From: Seohaeicola zhoushanensis
GTDB taxonomy: Bacteria > Pseudomonadota > Alphaproteobacteria > Rhodobacterales > Rhodobacteraceae
Length of the DNA: 60,273 bases
Direction of reading: 5' to 3'
Assembly (NCBI RefSeq): GCF_014656415.1
Contig: NZ_BNCJ01000024.1
Coordinates: 1-60,273, forward strand
A model generated the notes under the pieces. That model made no database searches. It saw nothing but the letters and a program-made list of their open reading frames with translations, and was not told the origin of the DNA. A program made the translations under genes and the position numbers. Shown here piece after piece: positions 18,045-27,169 of this stretch; within the stretch, counting starts at the first letter, position 1, and each line of letters opens with the position of its first letter.

Positions 18045-19958
18045 TCAGACGAAATCGAAATCCGATGCGGTCAGCGTCACTCCGCCCTTGCCGTCGAGGA
18101 TGATGGTTCCACCGTCATGCTCGATGATCTTGTCGCCGTTCGCCACCGAAATGGCGAGGCTGGCGAAGCCGCCGGTGTGATCGGCGATGCGCAGCGTGTC
18201 GATGCCGTCAGTGTAGTCCTTGACGGTATCGGTACCGCTGTTCGCGCCGAAGACGAAGACATCCTTGCCCGCCTGGCCGCGCAGGATGTCATTTCCCGCA
18301 TCGCCCTGCAGCACGTCATTGCCCTTGCCGCCGATCAGCTTGTCCCTCCCGAGGCCGCCGACGAGCCGGTCATTGCCGAACCCGCCGTTCAGCGTGTCGT
18401 TGCCGGCAAGGCCGAAGAGGCGGTCGTTTCCGCCCTGGCCGAGGAGGAGGTTGGCCAGCTTGTTGCCTGTCAGAACGTCGACCTTGCTGGTGCCATAGAT
18501 ATTGTCCATTCCGGTCTGGGCGAAGTATCCCTTCACCGAAGGGCTGTCGACGCTATCTGCGGGGGTGGTATTGCCCGCGACATCCTGAAGCGTGCCGGGG
18601 CTTGCCAGCGTGAACGTGACACCGACGGTGAAATTGCGGAAATCGATGGTATCCGTGCCGAGCCAGCCGTGAATTGTAAGGCCGTAGTTCGGGTCCATTT
18701 CGCTGACCAGGATCTTGTCGTCGCCATCGCCGAGCGACACGAGACTCCCGCCGCCGCCGCCATGCACAACGGTGTCGTCGCCGTTGCCCGTGCGTATGTT
18801 GCCGACCCAGCCGGTGGAGGTAACGACCCTGTCGTTGCCGTCACCGGTGACAACGGTTTCTGCGCCACCGTCGCCCAAGCGGATCGTGTCGCTGCCCCCT
18901 GCGGAATTGATGGTCCCCACGAACTTGTCGCCAGTGCGCACGACGTCGTCGCCATTGCCCAGTATCAGCGCATCGGCCCAGGATTTGATCCAGAGATTGG
19001 AGGACTGATCATCCTCTGCGTTGGAAGCACTGTCGGACAGATCAATGAGGTCGATAGCCGCGTTGGTCACGATCTTGTGGGTCTGAGCGGTGTCGGATGT
19101 GAACTTGATGGAACTGCCACCGCCGGCGCCGATGACAATGTCAGAGGAGACGTCGTGGCCGGTGATAGTTCTCGTCCAGCCGTCCTCGGACCTGAAGGTG
19201 AAATTCGAAAAGAAGACCGCCACCGTTTCGACCCGGCCAGTGCCGTTGACCGTCATGGAGACGTCCCCATTGCCACCGCGAAAGCTCTCGATACGACTGC
19301 CATCGCCAATCGTGATACTCGCATTCCCGCCGAAATCGTTGAGGTATTCGATCCGGCCGCCATTCTGCACGATGGTGGTGTCGTTGCCGTTCTGCATGAG
19401 GGCCGAAATGACCCGCCCGCCATCGACGGTCAGTTTGTCGTCCTGACCGCCCATGTCGATAGTCCCAGCGCCGCCCCGAACCGTTACCTCACCTCGACCA
19501 TTATACATGTCCACACCGCCAACCCAGCCAGCCGACGTGTCGATCTTGTTGACGGCAGCGCCAAGGTTGATCCAATGCACCCAAGGAACGTCTGATCCAA
19601 GAGTGATGTCGTGCAACTCCCCGTCCCAACCGTTCATGTAGCGGACGCGGGTGGACATCAAATTGACCACAGAGTCATATCCGATGTTCATGAATTCGAT
19701 TTCGCGCTCGGCCCCATTGTCCAGATCGACAATGCGTGTAATACCCTCGTCGGCGGCCACCTGGAACGTTCGAATGCGCCAGTTCGTGCCTGTGAGATTT
19801 ACCGTTGCGTCAAGATCGTCGGGCAGTTCGACATAAACCGAGTATCGATCAATCGTTGCGCGGCTGCCGGACATGTACCAAGGCACAGAACCGCCCCCCG
19901 GCAGTCGGTCCGCAGGATTAATGCCATCAAGTGTCACATTCAGGAATTGCGTTGCCAT
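18045..19958 (-). CDS. Secreted RTX-type calcium-binding protein 2
   Basis: The start at 19958 gives MATQFLNVTLDGINPADRLP, matching the paralogue's N-terminus, with GGGGGAA 8 bp upstream; an ATG 21 bp earlier is less likely. The protein has 637 residues. After a cap domain of about 150 residues there is a longer beta-rich middle than in paralogue 1. Positions 18726-18953 encode four exact 19-residue tandem units (for example GNDRVVTSTGWVGNIRTGN), then nonapeptide RTX repeats. The last roughly 110 residues are nearly identical to paralogue 1, also at DNA level, suggesting recent duplication or gene conversion. Probably exported by a type I system encoded elsewhere. Confidence 0.8.
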   Translation of the reverse strand: MATQFLNVTLDGINPADRLPGGGSVPWYMSGSRATIDRYSVYVELPDDLDATVNLTGTNWRIRTFQVAADEGITRIVDLDNGAEREIEFMNIGYDSVVNLMSTRVRYMNGWDGELHDITLGSDVPWVHWINLGAAVNKIDTSAGWVGGVDMYNGRGEVTVRGGAGTIDMGGQDDKLTVDGGRVISALMQNGNDTTIVQNGGRIEYLNDFGGNASITIGDGSRIESFRGGNGDVSMTVNGTGRVETVAVFFSNFTFRSEDGWTRTITGHDVSSDIVIGAGGGSSIKFTSDTAQTHKIVTNAAIDLIDLSDSASNAEDDQSSNLWIKSWADALILGNGDDVVRTGDKFVGTINSAGGSDTIRLGDGGAETVVTGDGNDRVVTSTGWVGNIRTGNGDDTVVHGGGGGSLVSLGDGDDKILVSEMDPNYGLTIHGWLGTDTIDFRNFTVGVTFTLASPGTLQDVAGNTTPADSVDSPSVKGYFAQTGMDNIYGTSKVDVLTGNKLANLLLGQGGNDRLFGLAGNDTLNGGFGNDRLVGGLGRDKLIGGKGNDVLQGDAGNDILRGQAGKDVFVFGANSGTDTVKDYTDGIDTLRIADHTGGFASLAISVANGDKIIEHDGGTIILDGKGGVTLTASDFDFV

Positions 19959-19983
19959 CGTAGAATTCCCCCTGATCAAATAA

Positions 19984-20004
19984 ATCGGGGCCCAGATCCC
20001 CGAT
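19984..20004 (-). terminator. Terminator-like hairpin between prfB and RTX gene 2
   Basis: ATCGGGG and CCCCGAT arms with a 7-nt loop, followed on the minus strand by TTATTT. It could end the prfB transcript, but it lies only 26 bp before the RTX 2 start codon and could also act in its leader. Confidence 0.5.
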
Positions 20005-20062
20005 GGGGGACCGTATCACGAAAACGCGCGAATCCGAAAAACTTATTGACGCCAGGTAAAGC

Positions 20063-21190
20063 CTACGCCCCCGCCTGCGCCTCGGCGCGGCTCTTGCCCG
20101 ATACGTCGCGGGCCAGGGTGGCGGCCATGAAACCGTCCAGGTCGCCGTCGAGCACGCCCTTGGTGTCCGAGGTCTCGTAGTTGGTCCGCAGATCCTTAAC
20201 CATCTGGTAGGGCTGCAGAACATACGAGCGGATCTGGTTGCCCCAGCCCGCCTCGCCCTTGTTCTCGTGGGCTTCCAGCGTCGAGGCCATGCGGCGGTCG
20301 AGTTCGAGCTGGTAGAGGCGCGATTTCAGGGTGTTCATCGCGGCTTCGCGGTTCTGGTGCTGCGACTTCATCGAGCTGGTAACCACGATGCCGGTGGGGA
20401 AGTGGGTGATCCGCACCGCCGAGTCGGTGGTGTTGACGTGCTGCCCGCCTGCCCCGGAGGAGCGGTAGGTGTCGATCCGGATATCGGCCGGGCTGACCTC
20501 GATCTCGATGTTCTCGTCCACCACCGGGTAGACCCAGACCGAGCTGAAGGAGGTGTGCCGCTTGGCCGCCGAGTCGAAGGGCGAGATGCGCACCAAGCGG
20601 TGCACGCCGCTTTCGGACTTGAGCCAGCCATAGGCGTTGTGGCCGGAGATCTTGTATGTGGCCGACTTGATGCCCGCCTCTTCGCCCGCGCTTTCGGACT
20701 GGAGCTCGACCTTGTAGCCCTTCTTCTCGGCCCAGCGGACATACATCCGCGCCAGCATCGAGGCCCAGTCGCAGCTCTCGGTGCCGCCGGCTCCGGCGTT
20801 GATTTCGAGGAAGGTGTCGTTGCCGTCGGCCTCGCCATCGAGCAGGGCTTCGAGTTCCTTCTGGGCGGCCTTCTCGCGCAGGGCGCGCAGGGCGTTCTCG
20901 GCCTCGGTCACCACCTCGCTGTCGTCCTCGGCCTCGCCCAGTTCGATCAGCTCGATGTTGTCGCTCAGCTCCTGGCGGATCGAGTTGTGGGTGTCGAGCG
21001 CATCGACCAGCATCTGCCGCTCGTGCATCAGCTTGCGCGCCTTCTCGGGGTCATTCCAGAGATCGGGCGCCTCGACCCGCGCGTTGAATTCCTCGAGCCG
21101 GTGCGGCGCGGTCTCGTAGTCCATCCGCTGGGCCAGCAGGTCCAGGGATTTCTCGATCTCGGCCACGATGTTCTGGATTTCGGCGCGCAT
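20063..21190 (-). CDS. prfB: Peptide chain release factor 2
   Basis: A 375-residue class I release factor for UGA and UAA. The anticodon-like tripeptide is seen in RISPFDSAAKRHTSF (SPF near residue 203), and the peptidyl-hydrolysis loop in SSGAGGQHVNTTDSAV (GGQ near residue 248). The start is MRAEIQNIVAEIEK at 21190; the open frame runs further upstream but is not coding. At the place of the E. coli programmed frameshift the text reads QRMDYETAP with no in-frame UGA, so the gene is read straight through, as is common in this group. Confidence 0.95.
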   Translation of the reverse strand: MRAEIQNIVAEIEKSLDLLAQRMDYETAPHRLEEFNARVEAPDLWNDPEKARKLMHERQMLVDALDTHNSIRQELSDNIELIELGEAEDDSEVVTEAENALRALREKAAQKELEALLDGEADGNDTFLEINAGAGGTESCDWASMLARMYVRWAEKKGYKVELQSESAGEEAGIKSATYKISGHNAYGWLKSESGVHRLVRISPFDSAAKRHTSFSSVWVYPVVDENIEIEVSPADIRIDTYRSSGAGGQHVNTTDSAVRITHFPTGIVVTSSMKSQHQNREAAMNTLKSRLYQLELDRRMASTLEAHENKGEAGWGNQIRSYVLQPYQMVKDLRTNYETSDTKGVLDGDLDGFMAATLARDVSGKSRAEAQAGA

Positions 21191-21278
21191 GACGGTCCTT
21201 CGGGATCTTGTTTGCGGGCGGTGATAGACCACGCCGACGGAGTGGGCAAGCGGCGAGCCGCCTGCCCCCTGTGCTGGT

Positions 21279-23870
21279 TCAGTAGAGGCCGCCCGAGCTG
21301 ACGGTGCCGAAATTCGCCTTCGGCCCCACCACCACGGTCTGGCCGGTGGAGGTCTGGACCTGGCGACCGGATTCGACCACTTCCTCGAAGAGCGGCAGGT
21401 TCGAGCCCATGCCGAAGCCACCGTCATAGGCGAGGCCGAACATGATGTCCTGGCCGTCGCGGAAGTATTCGGCCACCACGTAGGGGCCGCTGGCGTCGTC
21501 GGGCAGCGGGCTGCCGGTATAGCGGTCGATCTTGATGAAATGGCCGCCGGGCGGCACTTCGAAGGGGCCGCCGCCGAACTTCTTGACCGCCTCGGTCATG
21601 AACTCCTGGAAGACCGGGCCGCACATCGACGAACCATAGGCGCCGCGGCCCAGCGGGCGGGGCTGATCGTAGCCGATGTAGCAGCCGGCCACCACGTTCG
21701 AGGTGAAGCCGACGAACCAGACGTCGCGGGCGTCGTTGGTGGTGCCGGTCTTGCCGGCGGTCGGCACCGGAAGGTTGACGGTGCCGGCGGCGGTGCCGCG
21801 TTCGACCACGCCTTTCATCATCGAGGTGAGCTGGTAGGCGGTGATCGCGTCCATCACCCGCTCGCGGTTGCTCTCGATGCGCGGCGCGCGGCCCAGCGGC
21901 AGGGCAGCAGAGTCGCAATCGACGCAGGTGCGGCGGTCGTGGCGGTAGATCGTGTTGCCGTAGCGGTCCTGCACCCGGTCGACCAGGGTCGGCACCACGC
22001 GCTCGCCGCCGTTGGCGAACATGCCGTAGGCTGCGACCATGCGGTAGAGCGTGGTTTCCTCGGAGCCCAGCGAGTTGGCCAGGAACGGCCCCATGTTGTC
22101 ATAGACGCCGAAGCGTTCGGCATAGCCTGCGACGACCTCCATGCCCACTTCCTGCGCCAGGCGGATGGTCATCAGGTTCCGCGACTGCTCGATCCCGGTG
22201 CGCAGGGGCGTCGGGCCGTAGTATTTGTTCGACGAGTTGCGCGGACGCCAGACGCCTTGGGGCGTATTGATCTCGATGGGCGCGTCGATGACGATGGTGG
22301 CCGGGCTGAAGCCGCTGTCGAGCGCGGCGGCATAGACGAAGGGCTTGAACGACGAGCCCGGCTGGCGCATCGCCTGGGTCGCGCGGTTGAAGACCGAGGC
22401 CTGGTAGGAGAAGCCGCCCTGCATGGCGATCACGCGGCCGGTATTGACGTCCATCGCCATGAAGCCGCCCTGCACTTCCGACACCTGGCGCAGGCTCCAG
22501 CGGACGAACTTGCCTTCCTTGTCGGTGATGGCGCGCACCAGCACCACATCGCCAGTATCGACCAGATCGCCAGGCACCTTGGCCTTGGAGGAAAGCGTGC
22601 CGTCCTTCTTCTTCTTGCGCGCCCAGGTGACATCCTTGGCCTCGATCCAGTGGCCGTCCTTGTCTTCGTCGACGTTCTCGATGCCGATGCGGGCGGCCTT
22701 GTCGGTGACTTGCAGCACCACTGCCGGATACCACTGGCCATCAAGCACGATGTCGCGCGGGACCGAGACGGCGGCCAGCGCGGCGCGCCAGTCGTCCTCG
22801 GACTTGAGCTTGGCGGCCTCGATTGTCTCACCCGTGCCGCGCCAGACGCCGCTGCTGCGGTCATAGCCTTCAAGCTCGCGCCGGAGGGCCTGTTCGGCCA
22901 CCTTCTGCAGTTCTTCATCGATGGTGCCGCGCACCGAGAAGCCGCCGGTGAAGAACTCACCCTCGCCGAAGTCACGGCCCAGCTGACGGCCGATATCGGC
23001 GCGCAGCTGCGAACTCTCGCTCAGCTGGCGGCGGATCTCGTCGGTGAAGTAGCTGCGCGGCGGCAACGCGGTGCGGAAGCCCTCGAAATCGCCGTTCTGG
23101 ACCGAGCGGAGCGGCTCGGCCACCTCGTGGTCGTAGGTCGCGCTGTCGATGTAGCCGTTCTCGCGCATCTCGCGCAGCACGTAGTTGCGGCGCTGGAGCA
23201 GGCGCTCCTTGGCGCGCACCGGGTGGTATTCGCTGGGCGCCTGCGGCATCGAGGCCAGCATCGCAGCCTCGTGCGGGGCCAGTTCGCCCAGGGTCTTGTT
23301 GAAATAGGTCTGGGCCGCGGCAGCGACGCCGTAGGAGTTCTGGCCGAGGAAGATCTCGTTCAGATAGAGCTCGAGGATCTGTTCCTTGGAGAGCGTCTCC
23401 TCGATCCGCGAGGCGAGGATGATTTCCTTGATCTTGCGTTCGATCTTGCGGTCGCCCGAGAGCAGGAAGTTCTTCATCACCTGCTGGGTGATGGTCGAGG
23501 CGCCGCGCACGCTCTTGCCGCGCGACTTGATGGCCTCGACACCGGCCGCCGCGATGGAGCGCAGGTCATAGCCCTTGTGCGTGTAGAAATTCTTGTCCTC
23601 GGCCGAGATGAAGGCCTCTTTCACCAGCGGCGGAATCTCGTCGGCGGGCACGAAGAGACGGCGCTCCTGGGCAAATTCGTCGATCAGGTGGCCCTCGCCG
23701 GAGTAGATCCGGCTGATCGTCGGGGGCTTGTACTGGGCCAGCGATTCATGGCTCGGCAGGTCGCGGGTGTACATCCAGAAGATGCCGCCGATGCCGACAG
23801 CCGCCGCGACGATGCCAAGGGTGACAACCGTAAAGATCGCCCCGAAAAAGGATAAAACGAACCGGATCAC
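21279..23870 (-). CDS. mrcA: Penicillin-binding protein 1A
   Basis: A bifunctional murein synthase of 863 residues, anchored by one N-terminal membrane helix (FVLSFFGAIFTVVTLGIVAA). I chose the GTG at 23870 with AAGGG upstream; the longer reading lacks a plausible N-terminus. The glycosyltransferase domain has SAEDKNFYTHKGYD (catalytic Glu near residue 93) and GASTITQQVMKNFLL. The transpeptidase has SxxK in PGSSFKPF (near 507), SxN in EQSRNLM and KTG in AGKTGTTND (near 706). An OB-like insertion lies between them. The amidase gene amiC ends 97 bp upstream, so a shared cell-wall transcription unit is plausible. Confidence 0.93.
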   Translation of the reverse strand: MIRFVLSFFGAIFTVVTLGIVAAAVGIGGIFWMYTRDLPSHESLAQYKPPTISRIYSGEGHLIDEFAQERRLFVPADEIPPLVKEAFISAEDKNFYTHKGYDLRSIAAAGVEAIKSRGKSVRGASTITQQVMKNFLLSGDRKIERKIKEIILASRIEETLSKEQILELYLNEIFLGQNSYGVAAAAQTYFNKTLGELAPHEAAMLASMPQAPSEYHPVRAKERLLQRRNYVLREMRENGYIDSATYDHEVAEPLRSVQNGDFEGFRTALPPRSYFTDEIRRQLSESSQLRADIGRQLGRDFGEGEFFTGGFSVRGTIDEELQKVAEQALRRELEGYDRSSGVWRGTGETIEAAKLKSEDDWRAALAAVSVPRDIVLDGQWYPAVVLQVTDKAARIGIENVDEDKDGHWIEAKDVTWARKKKKDGTLSSKAKVPGDLVDTGDVVLVRAITDKEGKFVRWSLRQVSEVQGGFMAMDVNTGRVIAMQGGFSYQASVFNRATQAMRQPGSSFKPFVYAAALDSGFSPATIVIDAPIEINTPQGVWRPRNSSNKYYGPTPLRTGIEQSRNLMTIRLAQEVGMEVVAGYAERFGVYDNMGPFLANSLGSEETTLYRMVAAYGMFANGGERVVPTLVDRVQDRYGNTIYRHDRRTCVDCDSAALPLGRAPRIESNRERVMDAITAYQLTSMMKGVVERGTAAGTVNLPVPTAGKTGTTNDARDVWFVGFTSNVVAGCYIGYDQPRPLGRGAYGSSMCGPVFQEFMTEAVKKFGGGPFEVPPGGHFIKIDRYTGSPLPDDASGPYVVAEYFRDGQDIMFGLAYDGGFGMGSNLPLFEEVVESGRQVQTSTGQTVVVGPKANFGTVSSGGLY

Positions 23871-23967
23871 GCGACTGCCCTTGTCTCTGGAGTAAGCGTC
23901 AATATAGGCCCTGCCGGCGGCAGGGTCAAAACACGTTCCTGCAATGCCTGAGCGCGAAGGCGCGCAT

Positions 23968-25179
23968 CTAGTGGCGCACCAGCGGGCGCAGGGCCGTATC
24001 GGCCTCGCGCCAGCGCACCAGCGCGTTGCGGATGCCCTGCGCCATGCCCGCGCGCCATTGCGCATCGCGCAGGTTCCTGAGGTCGCGCGGGCTGGTGAGG
24101 AAGCCGATCTCGATCAGCACCGAAGGGATGTCGGCGGCCTTGAGCACCGAGAAACCGGCGGCACGCAAGGGGCGGCGGTTCATCGGGCCGCCCTGCTCGG
24201 CCATGCCCTGCACCAGCGCATGGGCCAGCGCCTCGGTCCTGGGCTGCGTCTCCTGTCGGGCGAGGTCGAGCAGCACCGAGGTCACCTCGTCGTCGGCCTC
24301 GCTGAGGTCGACGCCAGCAAGCAACTCGTCGCGGTCATGACGCTCGGCCAGTTTCTCGGTCGCCTTGTCGGAGGCGTCCTTGGAGAGCACATGCACGGTG
24401 GCGCCATGGGCCAGCCCTTCGGAGAGCGAATCCGCGTGCAGAGAGATGAAGACATCGGCCCCCGCCTCATGCGCGATGGCGATGCGGCGTTCGAGCGAGA
24501 CGAAGTAGTCGTCGTCGCGGGTGAGGGTCACCTCGAAGCCGGTGCTGCGCACCAGTACCTCCTGCAACTCGCGCGCGAAGGTCAGCATCAGGCCCTTCTC
24601 GTCGATATCCGCCGTCTCGGCGCCGGGGTCGATGCCGCCGTGGCCGGGGTCGAGCACGACGCGCAGCGGGTCGCCGGGCTGGCGCTTGGGACGCTGGGGC
24701 AGCGTGGCGGGCGCCGGTAGGTCCCAGCGCGGGTCCTGCGGCGCGCCTGCGGCGGCGGCGAAGGCCTCGGGGGTCGTGTGCGCGAGCGTGACCGAGAGGC
24801 GGGCCACGCCTGACGCGTCGAGCGTCAGCGCCGCCTGGCCCACCGCCATCGGCGCGGCCAGTTCCGCGACGAGGCGCGACCAGCCGGGGACGTAGGTGCC
24901 GAACTGCACGCCGCCGATGCGGCTGGTGGCCAGCAGTTGGGCGGGGGTCAGCCCGGTCCAGTCGACCTCCTGGAAGTCGAGCACGAGGCGGGGCGGCGCA
25001 TCCAGCGTGAAGACGCGCCAGGGCACGCCCTGGCTGAGCGCGAGGCCGATGCGCACTCCGGTGCCTTCGTCGGCGATCCGGCTCTGCGCGGGATCGATCC
25101 GCGCCGCGACGCCGAAGCCCTGCGCGAAGGCCCCGCCGGCCAGCAGGGTCAGCGCCAATGCGGCGAGCAGTCGTCTCAT
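23968..25179 (-). CDS. amiC: N-acetylmuramoyl-L-alanine amidase (AmiC-like)
   Basis: A 403-residue periplasmic zinc amidase that cleaves the glycan-peptide bond of murein at division. It has a signal peptide (MRRLLAALALTLLAGGAFAQ), an N-terminal AMIN peptidoglycan-targeting domain (about residues 30-130), and an Amidase_3 domain with VVLDPGHGGIDPGAE, SLHADSLSE and SVLIEIGFLTS carrying the zinc ligands and catalytic Glu. The symbol is by architecture; AmiA/B/C orthology was not tested. It overlaps the upstream aminotransferase by 4 bp. Confidence 0.88.
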   Translation of the reverse strand: MRRLLAALALTLLAGGAFAQGFGVAARIDPAQSRIADEGTGVRIGLALSQGVPWRVFTLDAPPRLVLDFQEVDWTGLTPAQLLATSRIGGVQFGTYVPGWSRLVAELAAPMAVGQAALTLDASGVARLSVTLAHTTPEAFAAAAGAPQDPRWDLPAPATLPQRPKRQPGDPLRVVLDPGHGGIDPGAETADIDEKGLMLTFARELQEVLVRSTGFEVTLTRDDDYFVSLERRIAIAHEAGADVFISLHADSLSEGLAHGATVHVLSKDASDKATEKLAERHDRDELLAGVDLSEADDEVTSVLLDLARQETQPRTEALAHALVQGMAEQGGPMNRRPLRAAGFSVLKAADIPSVLIEIGFLTSPRDLRNLRDAQWRAGMAQGIRNALVRWREADTALRPLVRH

Positions 25180-26321
25180 CCGCGCGCGGCCATGAAGCGG
25201 GCCAGCCGGTCGAGCCCCTCGGCGATATCCGCCGTCGAGCGCGCGTAGGAGAAGCGCAGCGTGGTCGCGCCGCGGACCGGGTCGAAATCGAGGCCCGGGG
25301 TCACGGCGACACCGGCCTTTTCCAGGATCTCGGCGGCAAAGGCGCGGCTGTCGGAGGTCAGGTCGGAGACATCTGCATAGACGTAGAAGGCGCCGTCGGG
25401 CGGCGCGATCCTGGTAAAGCCGGCCTTGGGCAGCCCCTCAAGCATCAGGCGGCGGTTCTCGGCGTAGACGCGCAGGTTGGCCTGCAGTTCCTCGTCGCAT
25501 TCCATCGCGGCGAGGGCCGCGACCTGGCTGGCGTGGGGGGCGCAGATGAACATGTTCTGCGAAATGCGTTCCAGCACGCGGACGTGATCCTCGGGGACCA
25601 CCATCCAGCCGATGCGCCAGCCGGTCATCGAGTAATACTTGGAGAAGGAGTTGATGACATAGACGTCATCGCTGATTTCCAGCGCGGTGACGGCCTTCGC
25701 CTCGTATTCCAGACCGTGGTAGATCTCGTCCGAGATGAAGCTGGCGCCCGCCTCCTGCGTGGCCCCGATCAGGCCGGCCATCGCGTCGTGGCCCAGCATG
25801 GTGCCGGTCGGGTTGGCGGGCGAGGCCACCATCAGGCCCGCCAGGTCGAGCCCGGCAAGATCGGCGGGCACCGGCTGGTAGCGGTTCTTCACCGCCGTCT
25901 CGATATCCACCGGCACCAGGTCGAGGGCGCGCAGGATCTGGCGGTAGGAAGGATAGCCCGGCGCGCCGATGCCGACGCGGTCGCCGGTGTCGAAGAGCGC
26001 GGTGAAGGTCAGCAGGAAGCCGCCGGAGGAGCCGGAGGTGACGATCACCCGCTCGGGGTTCAGGTCGAGGTTGTGGCGTTCGCCGTAAAGCTGCGCGATG
26101 CGCCGGCGCAGCGCCGGCAGGCCCAGCGAGACGGTATAGCCGAGCGCATCGGCGTCGAGCGCGCCTTTCAGAGCCTCGATCGCGCCCCTCGGGGCGCCGG
26201 TGCCGGGCTGTCCGACCTCCATGTGAATGATGTGACGCCCGGCCTCCTCGGCCTTGCGGGCAGCCTCCATGACATCCATCACAATGAAGGGATCGACACG
26301 GGACCGGGTTGAGTTTCGCAT
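25176..26321 (-). CDS. PLP-dependent aminotransferase (fold I)
   Basis: A class I/II aminotransferase of about 381 residues, starting MRNSTRSRVDPFIVMDVM; ATGs 6 and 24 bp earlier are possible. The cofactor-binding lysine is in NSFSKYYSMTGWRIGWM (near residue 227), with VASPANPTGTMLG and SDEIYHGLEY for the pyridine ring and phosphate. This is the aspartate/aromatic-type subgroup; substrate is uncertain. The stop overlaps the amiC start (ATGA), an unexplained metabolic-cell wall pairing. Confidence 0.85.
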   Translation of the reverse strand: MRNSTRSRVDPFIVMDVMEAARKAEEAGRHIIHMEVGQPGTGAPRGAIEALKGALDADALGYTVSLGLPALRRRIAQLYGERHNLDLNPERVIVTSGSSGGFLLTFTALFDTGDRVGIGAPGYPSYRQILRALDLVPVDIETAVKNRYQPVPADLAGLDLAGLMVASPANPTGTMLGHDAMAGLIGATQEAGASFISDEIYHGLEYEAKAVTALEISDDVYVINSFSKYYSMTGWRIGWMVVPEDHVRVLERISQNMFICAPHASQVAALAAMECDEELQANLRVYAENRRLMLEGLPKAGFTRIAPPDGAFYVYADVSDLTSDSRAFAAEILEKAGVAVTPGLDFDPVRGATTLRFSYARSTADIAEGLDRLARFMAARG

Positions 26322-26416
26322 GACCATCTTCCATTGTCGCGGCAAGCGCTCTTTGACCGCGTAGAGCCGTTGGCGTCAATCGCCGCAACCGCAATTTTCC
26401 CGGGATCCGTGAACAC

Positions 26417-27169
26417 ATGATTTTGACTGTCCTTCGCCCTGCCCTGATCGCCGCCCTGCTGACCAGCGCCGCGCCGGCCTTTGCCTTCGACCCGGCCGCG
26501 ATGTCGGATGCCGAACGCGAGGCCTTCCGCGCCGAGGTGCGGGCCTACCTGATGGAGCACCCGGAGGTGATCTTCGAAGCCGTCGACGCCATGAAGGCGC
26601 GCGAGGCGGCGGCGGCCGAGGAATCGGACCGGGCGATGATCACGGCCTTTCACACCGAGATCTTCGAGGACGGCTATTCCTGGGTCGGCGGCAACCCCGA
26701 AGGCGACGTGACGCTGGTCGAGTTCATGGACTATCGCTGCGGCTATTGCCGCAAGGCGGTGCCCGAGGTGGCGAGTCTGCTGAAGTCGGACGGTAATATC
26801 CGCCTCATCATAAAGGAATTCCCGATCCTGGGCGAGGCCTCGATGATCTCGTCGCGCTTTGCCATCGCCACGCGGCTGGTGGCCGGTGGCGATGCCTATA
26901 GCCAGGTGCATGACGCGCTGCTCGAACTCGACGGCGAGCTGAGCGAGGTTTCGCTGCGCCGCCTGGCCGACGGGCTGGGGCTGGATGCCGAGCCGATCCT
27001 CGCCAAGATGAACAGCGACGAGGTCACGCGCGAGATCGCCGCCAACCGCGACCTGGCGCAACGCCTGCAGATCAACGGCACGCCGACCTTCGTGCTGGAA
27101 GGCCAGATGCTGCGCGGCTACCTGCCCGCGGCGCAGCTGGCGCAGCTGGTCGCCGCCGAGCGCGGCTAG
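26417..27169 (+). CDS. DsbA-family periplasmic thiol oxidase
   Basis: A 250-residue exported thioredoxin-fold protein: signal peptide (MILTVLRPALIAALLTSAAPAFA), a helical N-terminal stretch (SDAEREAFRAEVRAYLMEHP) like ScsC/Com1-type proteins, and active site MDYRCGYCRKAVPEV with CxxC near residues 107-110. The cis-proline loop is INGTPTFVLEG. CGYC resembles oxidising or isomerising Dsb proteins. It is divergent from the aminotransferase and overlaps the convergent RES toxin gene by 4 bp. Confidence 0.88.
   Translation: MILTVLRPALIAALLTSAAPAFAFDPAAMSDAEREAFRAEVRAYLMEHPEVIFEAVDAMKAREAAAAEESDRAMITAFHTEIFEDGYSWVGGNPEGDVTLVEFMDYRCGYCRKAVPEVASLLKSDGNIRLIIKEFPILGEASMISSRFAIATRLVAGGDAYSQVHDALLELDGELSEVSLRRLADGLGLDAEPILAKMNSDEVTREIAANRDLAQRLQINGTPTFVLEGQMLRGYLPAAQLAQLVAAERG

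Noticed and set aside
16491-19595. Long plus-strand open frames opposite the RTX genes
   Set aside because: The RTX repeat codons produce open mirror frames; the minus strand has secreted-protein and calcium motifs, ribosome sites and a terminator.
20063-21190. Programmed +1 frameshift in prfB
   Set aside because: Looked for the in-frame UGA near codon 26; the text reads straight through (QRMDYETAP), so no frameshift is needed.
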